DNA of 64,000 nucleotides from Silurus meridionalis (Eukaryota > Chordata > Actinopteri > Siluriformes > Siluridae), in contig NC_060912.1 of the NCBI RefSeq assembly GCF_014805685.1, forward strand, positions 10,879,658-10,943,657, written 5' to 3'. The stretch's first letter is position 1; each line of letters begins with the position of its first letter. Positions 22,216-33,722 of the stretch are shown piece after piece. The notes beneath the pieces are model-generated. The model was given only the letters and a program-made list of their open reading frames with translations, did not search any database and was not told the DNA's origin. The position numbers and the translations under genes were made by a program.

Positions 22216-22225
22216 GTTTCGTTTC
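22216..22225. promoter_or_regulatory. ISRE-like motif upstream of gene C
   Basis: GTTTCGTTTC (inverse GAAACGAAAC) is a perfect GAAANNGAAA core about 290 bp upstream of the start codon. A donor-like AAA|GTAAGA at about 22394 and the acceptor TTGTACAG at about 22499 suggest a 5' untranslated exon around this site. The same motif is kept in the inverted copy. Confidence 0.5.
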
Positions 22226-22505
22226 TTGGTGTAGTGCACCACCTTCATAGGGGTGAAATAGCAAGATGTGGCTTGATTTGTTTAAGCCGAGGGTGTGGCT
22301 GCTACACTCAAACTACCTCCTCACTGTATCGCTCTATCATTGATTTCCATTCACTTGCTCATTCACTCGCTTTGATTGAGACCAGAGAGAAAGTAAGATA
22401 ATCTTTCTTTTCCTGGAGCAGATTACTTTATGTTGTGTTTGATGTAATTGGGGCGGTAAATATATAATCATGTGTGTCTATGTTACTTTATTGTACAGAA
22501 TAGAG

Positions 22506-22725
22506 ATGAACTTCAACATATCTGTACTGGATTTTCTGCCGTCGGAGGAGCTGATTCAGTGTTTTCACCGCCATAAGACTGAGATCTCCTCTCATATACA
22601 GGAACCACATACCTTCATCAGCCAGCTGAAAGACTACAAATTGGTGTCTGATGATCTTTACAAGGCAAGAGAGGAAGATGGGAAATTTTTATTTCTTTGT
22701 TCGAATTAATTGACTTATAATATAT

Positions 22726-22802
<77 letters not shown>

Positions 22803-25052
22803 ATATATCGAAATAATCTCAAGCTAAAATTGAGCTGTTTCTTTGTATAAGACTTTTATTGTCGTACCAAAAACTCATTTATTACACTAAATTGGCAAAC
22901 TTTATACCTGATGTATTATGTTGTAAAAAACAGGTTCTTTCAATTTCCTGGTTTTCTGATTCAGTACTACTAAAAGCTATAAATAACAAAAGGCACTGTT
23001 AATAGTTCAATTCTGCTATAAAAAAGCAGCTTTTTCTGTAACACTTGACTTTAGGTTTTATTTTAATTTTTTTATTTAGATTAAGTATCCTTTACTCCAC
23101 CTAAACGACTCCACAGAAATGACCAGAAACCAAATAAACAGCTGTATTTCTCATGATCAAATTCTGAGAATGATATGAAATAATTAGTAATAATGTTTTA
23201 CTAAAAATAAGTAATAATGATTAATAATATAGAAACATTCCCCTGATATATTCAGTACAGTTTTAGAGGAAGTTTAAAAAAGTGTGAGTTCTAATGGCAC
23301 TTTTTTAGTTTTCAGTTTTTACACACTGGTTGAAAAGTTTGGGGCAAACAAATGTATGATATGGAAGAATGCAAAGAAAGATAAAGATAGATAGAAAGAG
23401 AGAGAGATAAAGAGATAGAGAGATAGAGAGATAGAGATCTTTTTTTAGATCTTTTTTTACACCCAAAATGACTAAATTGCTGAATAATTAGTCATGACAC
23501 ATTATCACAAAATCAAAACCATAAAAAAACCACAGTGACAATAATAGATGTTTAGACGGAAATGAAAATAAAGATTAAGATCGAGATTATGTAAGTAATG
23601 ATGCTTGTACACAAATAAAATTAGAACATAGGACATGAAGATGAAATGAACAGACAGTACAAGTGAATTGAGAATGCAGAGGTTTTACAGAAATACTGTA
23701 TATTTTAAAAAAAGTCTCAGAAACTGAGCTCAGTGGTCTTATATTAGTGTTGGATCTTCAGATCATTCACTGATAACTTTATGTAAACTAAATTATCTGG
23801 AAGGGAAGATGCTAAATGCTTAACATTCTTCAAATGTCAAACCATTTTGGGGGAAACGAAGTAGAAATGAAACAAAAAGCTCCAGAAAAGACTGATTTAG
23901 TGTCACTTACTAATCACTTACTGATTTGCTGTCAAAGGTGGAAAATAACAATTTACATCGTTTTTTGTAGTTTCTTTGTGTACTTTTGAAGTCTGATTAC
24001 TGATGTATGAACTGTTGTACTTTACTACATTTCAAATGATATTCGTTATTCGTAATTTATCCACATATATCATATATTGTAACAGTTCTATGCAATTGAG
24101 CAATAGTAATTGACAAAATACATAATAGTATAGTAGGAAAATCAACAAATGGCCATAAAACTAGTGATGTATTAAAGGTTTCCAAAGCCTTGTAGCAGCT
24201 TTCTGTATTGAATCAATCAAAAATGTTGATGAAATAAGTGTTGTAGTAATAATAATAATATTGTTGTAATAATGAATCGTTTAAATCGGTTCATGTCGAT
24301 GAATTTTTACATTTACATTCGCAGCATTTAGCAGACACCCTTATCCAGAGCGACGTACAAAAGTGCTTTAAATCTCTATCTGAATCTGAATTGGAGAAAC
24401 CCATTGATAAAACCAGCCTGAATTCTCAAATTCAAATCATTGATACGCTCCAGTCGCTGTTTAAGATAATGTACGCATTTCCTTCTGGAGCTGCTGTTGA
24501 GTGAAACTTATTATTCACTTTGTGAATATTTACTGTGTACAACAATTTAGTTCTTTATTGTCTCTTACTGATTACACAATAATTGTTATGCTTATTGATA
24601 ATGATTGAAGAAACCCAGAAACCCTAGTGACACCCCCTGGGATGCAGAACCAGCTGAAAGTGAAATACCTTTGAATTCTTATGAAACAAACCCTTTGCCA
24701 TATTTAACCAACCAGTTTGACAAGACAGGTGCAAGAAAGTCATCACTGTGTGACAATGGACTGGGAGGAAAATTTCAATGCATTGCAATGAAGCTAGCGC
24801 ATTTAACACTGTCACGATTTAAGGGTCATAAGAAATGAATGAAAAGTGTTCTGCTGATGCTCTATTAGATTTGAGCATTACTGTATAAACTATATACTAT
24901 ATATACTATACTATATATATATAAGTCACATACTTTTATTGAGAATGCAATAAAAACGCAAGAGTTGTTCAAGCTTGAATCCATAATGCTAGCGCTATGG
25001 ATTTTTGAGCATTTTCATGCATGTGCAAAAACAAATCATATTTCAGTACAGA

Positions 25053-25105
<53 letters not shown>

Positions 25106-25311
25106 ACAGTGTTGTGTATGTTTTCATGTGTAAAAAATAATAAAGGAGAGGCGGAGACTAAACAAACTTGCGGTCCGCCACTGAGGAAATTCAGATTAAA
25201 ATTTTGTACACTTTTATTGAATGTTTATAATGTAAAGGTTTTTTTTTTTTTTTTAAGAATAATTTGTTTTAATAAATCAAGGTTTTGCTCATAATTTCCC
25301 CGAATTTGTAT

Positions 25312-25375
<64 letters not shown>

Positions 25376-28300
25376 ATGCAGAAGGTGATGAAGATGAAAT
25401 GTAAGGAGAAAGGAGTGTATCAGGTTTTGCAACAGGTGGAGGACAATGGAGAAGGCTGTGTGAAGGAGTTTTGGAATTGTGTATTCCAGGAGCACATGCT
25501 GCACAAATATCCTTTTCTGCATGTACTTCAAAACAAACTGTGTGCAAGTAAGTCCCTCTTTTTTACCTCAGTGTTGTTAAAAATGATGTAAATTCATATC
25601 ACTGGTATGGTGGATATTATAAAGGTTTTTTTCTGTATTTGTCAAAGGACAATTTATGGTTCCTAGTAAACCGTCAATAGAGAAACCCACAGGAAGTGAA
25701 GAAAAGAGCACAAAACAAGAGGTGCGTGGAACAAAGAGAAAGAAAATTGTTGAGATAGAGGAGGAGGAGGAACCTGGTCCTGCTCTTGTTTCCAGCTCTG
25801 ACCACACAAAGCCGATCTATCGTAAGTGAAAGCACAAACTGACGTGGGTGGACATTGGTCCGAATGTGTTTGGGTTTTAGAATTTAGATTCTGGGTTTTA
25901 CATAACACACTGATCAGCATAACATTATGACCACCTGCCTAATATTGTGTTGGTCCCTCTTTTGCTGTGAAACCAGTCCTGACCTGTCAAGCATAACAGC
26001 ATTAACTTCTTCTGCAATTTGAGCTACAGCCCCACCACCACCACCACCACCACCACCACCACCACCACCACCACAAGAAATAAATGAAACAAATATAAAC
26101 AAATGATCATCCTTTGGTGAAAAGTTTATAATTGTTCTCGTTGTTCAGAAAAGTTAAAGCTGCTTTTAAACACATCTTGTTTCTCTGGGATGTGAATATA
26201 TATATTATAATGGATGTAAATTCCCTTCCATTTTTAACATCTGATTCATTGTTCTCTATTAGATGTGGAATCCAGTCCAGAGGGGATAGAATCCAGTGAT
26301 GAGCAGCAGAAAGACAGCAAAATGAGGACAGTGTACAAGACTGGTTACCAGTCAGCTGTGGTTCTGTCAGTGGAAAGTTATATAAAACAAGATTTACAGG
26401 TTGGAAATCACCTACATGTTTTATTTTACGTCAAGTCACACACACCCAGAACACAGTGTGTTTTTACGTGTGTGTTGCAGGAGCGTCCACTAAGAGCATC
26501 CTTGTTGAGGAGCGCTGGTTCACTCCTGAGGAGTTTGTGAAGCAGGGGATAACTCGGACAGATGGACACTGGGAGAGAGATATACTGTGTCATGGCAAAC
26601 CCCTTAAACACCTGGTGCAGGTAATGCAGGATACTGATATCTGAGCAAACATAACTTGTGCACATTATATACTCCATTAGTACATTATAGGCTTTGTTAG
26701 AAGTATTGTGTTTCATTTACCTTCTCTTTTCACTTTCATTTTCTCTCTCTGAAACATCTTTACTTCTGAGACGCCGCGTGTATAAGATACACTTTTATTC
26801 CTGATCATGTTAATGATCTGTTGCCAACTAACCTCATTAGTCAATTGTTCCTTCAACTCTTCCTTTTTTTTAACACTGACATTTCCAGACTTTCGTAGCT
26901 CCGTCCTACAACAGATGTGTTGCATCAATCAAATTCAAAACAACCTTCAATTTCCCTTTAATAATGTAGTACATTTTCTCAGATTCAACATTTGATATGT
27001 TCAACTGTGAATGAAATTTTTCTGAGATCGTTGCATTCTGTTTTTATTTACATTTTGCACATTTGTGCATTTTGTACATTTTGTGTCCCAAACATTTGTG
27101 ATCAGGGAAGTAACACATCACATCATTCTTGTAAATGTTTTTTTTGTTTTTACAGAAAAAGATTTTGGATGTCCATCCACAAGGGTGTCGCTGTCAACTC
27201 TGTCATCGGAAGAAAACGGTGAATAAAAAAAAGCAATAAAATCATCCAAATGTCAAGAAATGAGTGTGTTCCCATTAGTGCAAAGGAAAAGTGTTTGTCT
27301 TATCAGTGAGCAATCATGATGATGCCACAACCATCCGTGGCCAGGGGTCCAAAAGAGCAAACCAGGCCATGTTCTCTGGAGGAGCCATATTCTTCTTTTT
27401 CCTGTCTCTCATAGCAATACTAACTAAATTGAAACTGAATTGTTTGAATAACTTACTGTCGAATGCAACTTATAATTTTGGTGTTTTGTGTTTCTGAAGC
27501 ATCAGGAGAAAGATGATGATGTGTGTAATATTTGTAATCGTGGACAAAACCTAGTGAATTGTACAGAGTGCAGTCTCGCTTTCCACCATCACTGCCATTT
27601 ACCAGCACTTCAGGACAAGAAACCTGTGTGAGTATTAGATACTTTTACTCAACATAAAACAGTGTTGGACTCCCTGTTGATGATTGATAAGTAACTGTCA
27701 TTACATTGCTCGTTGAAGGTACATGGTAATGCTGAATTTATCTGTAAGCATAAAATATAGACATTATGTGAGCCGCGATTTTGGTTTTGGTTTTGGCCTT
27801 CCATCCACACTGAGACAGAGTTTTTAGTGATGGGTTGTGCGTGATAGGATTTTTTACAGTCAAGAAAAGCGTAACATTTATAAATGCTCTCCAAAGTGAA
27901 TCAATTTGAAAACACTGTGTTCGCATCACGTCATTTCCTCGACATTGCCGCGAAGTTTTAAAGGGCTGGAAAGTAAAATGCCGGGCGGAAATTACGCAAG
28001 TTGAAGCGGCTTATGTTTTGCTCACGTGCAGTACAGGGACGTATTTTGGATAATGTCAAAACGTTAATGTGAAAACGCTGTTTTCAGATTAGTCCGGATT
28101 TGTGTAGACGTAGTCAGTTGTTCATGAAATCTTGACTCAGGACTTTGAACATGAGAAAAGTGGGTTAATCCTAACCCTAACCTGAGCAGACGTTTGCAGA
28201 GGCCTGTTGGCGAGTTCAGAAAGAGGCTGATTTTTTGAGTCGAGTGATCATGAGAGATAAATCCTGAACTCTCACGTCACCTCGCCCCAATAAACAGCTC

Positions 28301-28474
28301 GAACAAGGAGAGATAGTTGCTGCCTTCCAGGCAAACATGCCTACATGATCCAATCTATACAATAAATAATGGACTGCAGTTTAGCTCTTAATGACATCAT
28401 ATAATTTAGTTTTTTCTTTTCAGATTTCATTATGATATGGTATATTCCTAGTGTTAATTAGGCATTTGTTTGAG

Positions 28475-28527
<53 letters not shown>

Positions 28528-28677
28528 GTCCAATTGGAAGTGTACTTTCTGCCTGGTCAAGAATTACCTGGATTTTTGGATAAGCATGGCTTTGAACGTT
28601 GCTTTGAAAAGTCCTGTTTCTGGAAACTTGGTACCCAGACACACATTTACACGTTTAAATAATACAATACACACACA

Positions 28678-28720
<43 letters not shown>

Positions 28721-29912
28721 ACGCACGCGCGGATTGCGGTGGTTCTGATGTTTGTGTATTTCATTCCTCAGCGCTGTGAGTATTTGCTGCTGCATTTGTA
28801 TAAAGACACACAGCTTATGCTTACAGAGCGTAATGTCACCAAGGTAAGAAATTTGACTCAATGCTTTACATTTACTGCAATGGTGGTGGTGTTGTCAGTA
28901 TTTGAACTGGTTTCTTGAGACATATTAATTTTTTAGATGATTTGGAAGAGTGTGAATGACTTCATCATGTCAGTGCTTGACAACTGTTCATTACAGTCCC
29001 ATCATTGTTGAGGTTTAACGTTCAGTGATACACACTCAAATGTAAACTGTGGTCCTGAGCCCATTGTAGTAGACTGTTGATATTAATTACAGTCCAAATC
29101 CATCCTCAAAGTTCTTAAGTTGCACAGAAACTCAATGGATCTTTAGGCTGTTCATGGATCTTTAGGCTGGTCCAAATGAGAGAACTCCATCCAGAGGTAG
29201 GGCAATGGGATGAATCAAGCATATCCAAAAATAATAAAGAGACAGGAGCACTGGTCACTGGTACCTCAGGAGCTACTGCCTCAGTTGGGAAATCAGTAGG
29301 CCATCGTCCGCATCCCCAACCCATTTTTCCCTAGTAAACATCAATATATAATGTAATATTTTTTTTTTTTTTTTCTTTTGCCAGCTGGACCAAGTGAAGA
29401 ACAAGCTGCAAAATAATGAGTATAAAACAGTGAAAGAGTTTGTGCAAGATATCAACCACATCTACAAATCTTCAAACAGGGTATGACACAGATATCGATT
29501 AAAGATTATATGATATTATATGCACTGCTCTCTTTCTAATATTGGCACTTTGGTAAGTATGAGCAAAGAAGGTTGTTCTTATTGTTTTACCTTCAGATCT
29601 TTTGTTCTGAAAATTCACAGAAATGATCACAAATATCACATTATTGTGTTCAGAACACAGTTTTAATTCAATTGTAAGATCGCTTTTGGTCAATACTTTG
29701 TGCAACCTCTCTTTGACAAAAAAAAACCGTTTCAGTAATGCTTGATGATGTTTGGGAATACATGCAAGAGATCTGAGACCGTTCCCCTGCACAGAATCTC
29801 TCCAGATCTAAATTTCAAGACTTTAAGAAAACACAGCCTTCTTTGCACACGTTTACCAATGGGGTGCCAATATTAAAGATGGATTTATATTTAACCTGAA
29901 TGACTGTGTGTC

Positions 29913-29945
<33 letters not shown>

Positions 29946-30026
29946 GGTAACGTGCCTGTCGAGGGGGAAGACAAAGTGCACAAAAACTTTCATCGAAATT
30001 TCATCAGTGTCTTTAAAATCCAGTAG
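22506..30026 (+). CDS. SP140-like nuclear body protein, gene C (HSR-SAND2-PHD-short bromodomain), frame break in linker exon
   Basis: Exons: 22506-22664, 25382-25547, 25648-25821, 26263-26399, 26481-26620, 27156-27218, 27500-27627, 28528-28630, 28772-28843, 29385-29480, 29946-30026 (TAG). HSR: FISQLKDYKLVSDDLYK, GVYQVLQQVEDNGEG. Basic/acidic linker: GTKRKKIVEIEEEEE. Only the second SAND type is present ([35 protein letters not shown]; then CRCQLC). PHD: VCNICNRG, NCTECSLAFHHHC, WKCTFC. Bromodomain: CEYLLLHLY, LDQVKNKLQNN, HKNFHRNFISVFKIQ. Oddities: intron 1 starts with GC (AAG|GCAAGA). Exon 4 read from 26263 ends in the wrong phase, so the SAND frame is reached only through a one-base shift or a downstream acceptor at GCAGCAG|AA (exon 26310-26399), which would give an open frame of 423 residues. 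The bromodomain exon lacks about 16 codons at its start compared with D. It may be a decaying or a remodelled gene. A possible poly(A) signal AATAAA lies at 31036-31041. Confidence 0.85.
22720..22808. repeat. (TA)n microsatellite
   Basis: Long dinucleotide run in gene C intron 1, near the GC donor. Confidence 0.95.
22810..25040 (+). other. Gene C intron 1, no further gene seen
   Basis: AT-rich. Holds a GATA/GAGATA-rich stretch at 23378-23440, a short SINE-like tail at 24305-24365 ('ACATTTACATTCGCAGCATTTAGCAGACACCC') and no convincing exon. Confidence 0.55.
25053..25101. repeat. (TA)n microsatellite
   Basis: Dinucleotide run in gene C intron 1. Confidence 0.95.
25316..25369. repeat. (TC)n tract at gene C exon 2 acceptor
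   Basis: Runs up to TTTCTCTATGCAG and forms the polypyrimidine tract of the exon starting at 25382. Confidence 0.95.
25910..26010 (+). repeat. Left end of dispersed element (family 3)
   Basis: CACTGATCAGCATAACATTATGACCACCTGCCTAATATTGTGTTGGTCCC is a widespread fish repeat end. It is followed by (CCA)n at 26032-26074. Gene C intron 3. Confidence 0.6.
26032..26074. repeat. (CCA)n microsatellite
   Basis: About 14 units in gene C intron 3; the poly-Gly or poly-Pro frames are not coding. Confidence 0.95.
28483..28525. repeat. (TG)n at gene C exon 8 acceptor
   Basis: Ends directly in TGTGCAG before the exon at 28528, the homologue of the A, B and D exons that have the same feature. A (CA)n tract at 28676-28715 lies after the exon. 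Confidence 0.95.
28985..29340 (+). repeat. Family 4 repeat inserted just upstream of the gene C bromodomain exon
   Basis: 'TGTGGTCCTGAGCCCATTGTAGTAGACTGTTGATATTA' and 'CATCCTCAAAGTTCTTA' match the copy at 20985-21130. The repeat ends about 45 bp before the shortened exon at 29385, followed by a T-rich tract. Confidence 0.6.
29910..29945. repeat. (GT)n at gene C last-exon acceptor
   Basis: GTGTGTG...TGCAG leads directly into the final exon at 29946. Gene B has the same arrangement. Confidence 0.95.
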
Positions 30027-30534
30027 CATTGTTTCTCAATGCTAAACCTGAATCTGATTTGTCTAATCAAAAGCTAAATATCGAGATGAAATTTTAGGTG
30101 GATTATAGAATCTTGTTATTACCCTTTAGAGCGGTAATGAGAGTGTGAGTGGTGGTGATGGTTTTCAGAATAGATGTGTTTTTGCTCTAAAATGTAACCT
30201 TGTGTGTTTTTTATCTGTTTCATCTGTTGCTCTGGATTTGTTCTATAATGTCTACATAGCTTAATGGCACAAAGTGATACATTATTTGATCAGTGCATAT
30301 AAATATTCAAAAATCAAGTGTGAATAATTACACTATATGCAAAAATGGCGCACTATGTACTACTCACAATGATAAAATATTATGTTTTGCTCATTAGATT
30401 AGAAATAGATTTTTAGGTTACTGGTCACTACTGCAAATCTGGGCTTTATGTCTGTAAATGCATGAAGTTGAACATAATAACTGTGTTCATAACAGCGACG
30501 CACAATGCCACGAATGTCGATAAAGACGATAATA

Positions 30535-30716
30535 ACTTGCTCTCCATGATGAAATCACAGACGTGGTAACGCACGTGGTCAGAATAGCACCAGTTGCAAC
30601 AGCTCCAAATGTACACAGAACGATGTCTATTGGCACACTGATTTATGAAGGTCGGCGCTCCCTGTGACTGTGCGTGCAGCCTTGTGCTGCCATCTGCTGG
30701 TGTGTTACAAAACTAC
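30535..30716 (-). mobile_element. mariner-like 5' end fragment
   Basis: About 180 bp shared as a direct repeat with 31840-32012 ('CAGCCTTGTGCTGCCATCTGCTGGTGTGTTAC', 'GACCACGTGCGTTACCACGTC' on the minus strand). It ends at ATGGAGAGCAAGTT, which resembles the start of mariner transposases. Confidence 0.5.
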
Positions 30717-31075
30717 AAAAACTCAGTCTTTTGTTTGTGTTAAACTCCTGAAAATGTAATACAGCAGTGGGATATTTGATAATTTGTTTCATTCTGATTA
30801 TGATGAATGATCATTACCAATTATATTTTGCACCTTTGTTGAAGACGTGGTTAAGACTCAACGCTCCGCATATGCTGCCTTCTGAGTGACTTTTTCGCAC
30901 TGCTCGCCTTTTTTCAGTCCAAAAAGCTAAATTTATAAAACCTTGAGTCATTTGATCCTTTTTAAAAAATGTGCTTTACTACTACTTTGCCTTTGTTTGT
31001 TTTAAAATTTGTACAATTTGAGTTGTATTTTACCAAATAAAAGCTCACAAATCAAACGTTAACGTGTTTTCTTGC

Positions 31076-31640
31076 AAGATCATCAGACACTGATTTGTGG
31101 TCTTTCAGCTGGCTGGTATGTGGTTCCTGTATGTGAGAGGAGATCTCAGTCTTATGGTGGTAAAAAACACAGAATCAGTTCCTCCTGCAGCAGAAAATCC
31201 AGTACAGATATGTTGAAGTTCATCTCTATTCTGTACAATAAAGTAACATAGATACACATGATTATATAAAGAAAGATTATTTTACTTTCTCTCTGGTCTC
31301 AATCAAAGCGAGTGAATGAGGAAGTGGATGGAAATCAATGATAGAGCGATACAGTGAGGAGGTATTTTGAGTGTAGCAGCCACACCCTCGGCTTAAACAA
31401 ATCAAGCCATTCCGTCTTGCTATTTTACCTATATGAAGATGAAACACTACGCCAAGAAACGAAACAACATTCTTCTTCCAGGAAAAAGGTGCTTCATAAA
31501 ACAACATCGTTAAACAAGACTTAAACTAATTAGGATATGAGCAGACCACAACACATAACAAGAGACCAGTTAAACAACCCAGAATATGTTTGATATTATG
31601 ATTCTCCCATGTAGCTACATTTAGCTCTGATGACAGCTTG
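31076..31640 (-). pseudogene. Inverted partial copy of gene C promoter and first coding exon
   Basis: Minus-strand sequence from 31640 to about 31076 parallels plus-strand 22020-22664: the transposon relic, the GTTTCGTTTC motif (inverse at 31456-31465), the 'GGTGTGGCTGCTACACTC' block, 'TTGAGACCAGAGAGAAAGTAA', the acceptor 'TTATTGTACAG' and the coding start (MNFNISVLDFL). An extra base after CTGTGTTTT breaks the frame, so a stop appears after 23 codons. A 9-bp deletion removes the TTCATC region and a small deletion removes the donor. No downstream exons follow. It is a dead fragment lying tail-to-tail with gene C. Confidence 0.88.
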
Positions 31641-31659
31641 GCAAACTCAAGCTGTCCTG

Positions 31660-32012
31660 GAAGTCTTTTTTTTTTAAGTATTTCAAGCTCCTTCTGCTAT
31701 TCACACTGGATCTCCACAATGGTGTCAAAACGATGACCTTTGAGCCGGATCTTCATCTTCAAGAAGAGGGCGAAGTCCACAGGAGCCATGAGTGACAGAG
31801 TGCATTGGCATGAATAAGTTTATGTTTGCATTTTGTTCTAACTTGCTCTTCATAATGAAATCACAGACATGGTAATGCACGTGGTCAGAATAGCACCAGT
31901 TGCACAGCTCCCGATTTACATAGGATGACGTCTTTTAGGACACTGACTTGTGCTTCCTGTGACTGTGCGTGCAGCCTTGTGCTGCCATCTACTGGTGTGT
32001 TACATAACTAGT
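31660..32012 (-). mobile_element. Internally deleted mariner-like element
   Basis: On the minus strand: a 5' region shared with 30535-30716, then a start-like MKSKLEQNANINLF, and almost at once the C-terminal signature (APVDFALFLKMKIRLKGHRF, DTIVEIQ), matching mariner 'CDFFLFPKMK..LKGRRFDTIEEIQ'. The catalytic middle is missing. Confidence 0.7.
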
Positions 32013-32541
32013 CTCGAAAGTTTTGGATACTATGATTATTTTTTACATTATCTGTTTCCACAAACTTTTCCTACAATGATTGAACCACACATTTGCACAG
32101 ACTGTCTTCGTACGCTGCATTATCACAATTTTCCTTTACTGGAACTAACATTTTCGAACACTGTTGCACAAAACTACACAATGACAAAATTGTTGGTTTT
32201 AAGGTTGGAATTAAAGAATTGAGTGTCATGCAAATGACCCTGACCTCCTCAAACTCACTGAACAGCTTTGGAATGAACTTGAACTGGAACCTCCTTATCT
32301 CTTTTACAACATGTGAGACATATGTCCACAGGATGTTGCTGTGTCCCTTCAGGGAGCCGCTGTACAGAGCTGTGCAGGTCAGGAGATCAGGGACCACACA
32401 GCTGAGACAGAGCTCAGTTAGCAGCAGGATCCTGGGCCGGAGCAGGGAATTAAGTTTATTTCAGAAATATTGAATAAGGAAAATGGTCTGTTGTTATTAA
32501 ACTACTGCTGTTTATATGATTGAATCGAAACTCCAATCCAT

Positions 32542-32573
<32 letters not shown>

Positions 32574-32905
32574 TTGTTCATTGTTCCAGACACTTTATTA
32601 TTATTTATTTTGTTATATATTTAATTTGTTATATATTTGTCAACTCTTTACGTTTCATTTGCGATAATTTTTTCCCCGTAACAGTAATAAGGTTAGGATT
32701 TAAACGATGTCCAACAGTTTCATAAAATACAATTTATTAAATCAGATTTCATGCTTAATTTTTACTTAAAATGGAGTTCGGAGGTTTGAAGTTGGGAGGT
32801 TTCTTTTTTTTTTTGACTCTTTTTTTCCCCTGTGGGTTCCGGGCTCATGTGCTGAATCTTAACTTTCCAACAACTGTGCAGTTTTTTAGTCCTCGATGAT
32901 TTAGA
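32013..32905. other. Intergenic, probable repeat debris
   Basis: Open frames on both strands at 32070-32470 overlap each other and show no recognisable domain. A (GTCT)n run lies at 32540-32572. T-rich sequence near 32800-32830. No gene supported. Confidence 0.45.
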
Positions 32906-33660
32906 TCAGTATTGTGTTTTTACTGAACGTTTTTCTTGTTCAAAAGCCAACATGGCCTCCAGCTGAGCAATCCGTTTCAGCAGTTGCTCTTGCTCTCTCA
33001 ACAAACTCTCTGTTTCACGTTCTGCAGAAATCTTGTCTTCATCACAGCGTCTCAGGCTGTTCTCGAGTTTGCTGATGGTCAGAAGCTGTGTGGAGTTCCT
33101 TTCCTCCATGTTCCACCTGATCTTATTGGTCTCCAGCTCCTGTTGTCTTAGCGCTGCGTTCAGATTGGCCACCTGTAGTGCAGCTTTCTGCAGTTGCTTT
33201 TGGGCTTCCATCCTTTTCTTTCTCGCCTCCTCTACAATCTTCTGTTGATCCTCGCAAAATTTCACAGTTGCCTTGATACAGGAGAGATCATTCCGCTGTG
33301 TAATTGCCTTCTCCGTTTCCAGCTTGATCCTCTCATTCTCCACCTCCCATTTCCTTTTCTCAAACTCCAAAGTGCTCTCCAGCTGAGCAACACGTTCCTC
33401 TAGGCGCTGTCGTTCTCTCATCCAGTGCGCTCTTTCACAGTCCAGGCTCTTCCTCACTTTCTCATGCTCCTTCAGGGAAACCCGGAGTTTGAGATGTCCT
33501 TGGGGTGTGTGCTGTTCACCTTCTCCAGCTCCCCCACTTTTGCCTTATAATGCTCCATGTCTACTACTAAATGTTTAAGCTTATCCTCCAGCTCTTTTAC
33601 TCGAGGATCATCCTTGCTTTTTCTCCGGATACGATCTCTGATCCTTTCGAACTGGTTCAT
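32906..33660 (-). CDS. Intronless coiled-coil protein of unknown function, with one frame break
   Basis: No intron signals are needed. From the ATG at 33660 the first frame encodes 62 residues (FERIRDRIRRKSKDD, ELEDKLKHLVVDMEHYKAK) and stops at 33472. The next frame continues the same kind of sequence without a gap (SLKEHEKVRKSLDCERAHW ... RLEERVAQLESTLEFEKRK ... EQLLKRIAQLEAMLAFEQEK) and stops at 32906. A one-base shift near 33490-33520 separates them. Both parts are heptad-rich, charged and almost without Pro or Gly, typical of a long coiled coil; two related blocks (RVAQLESTLEFEK and RIAQLEAMLAFEQ) suggest an internal repeat. The family is not recognised. It could be a retrocopy, a young pseudogene, or an intact gene with a sequence error. 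It is divergent from gene D, with about 575 bp between starts. Confidence 0.65.
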
Positions 33661-33722
33661 AACCGCTTCTTGTTCCTTTCCACAGGACAACTCCCAAATG
33701 AGCCACGACGACGCGCTCCACC

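Noticed and set aside
22174..22401. 75-residue open frame conserved in the inverted copy at 31277-31507
   Set aside because: Conservation is explained by the duplication itself. The stretch lies upstream of the gene C start, contains the ISRE-like motif and a probable 5' untranslated donor, and has no known domain.
28168..28182. CCTAACCCTAACC, telomere-like repeat
   Set aside because: Only two units, so probably chance.
32071..32473. Overlapping open frames on both strands, possible receptor or cytokine gene
   Set aside because: No domain or splice signal; the neighbouring sequence is transposon debris and the frames shadow each other.
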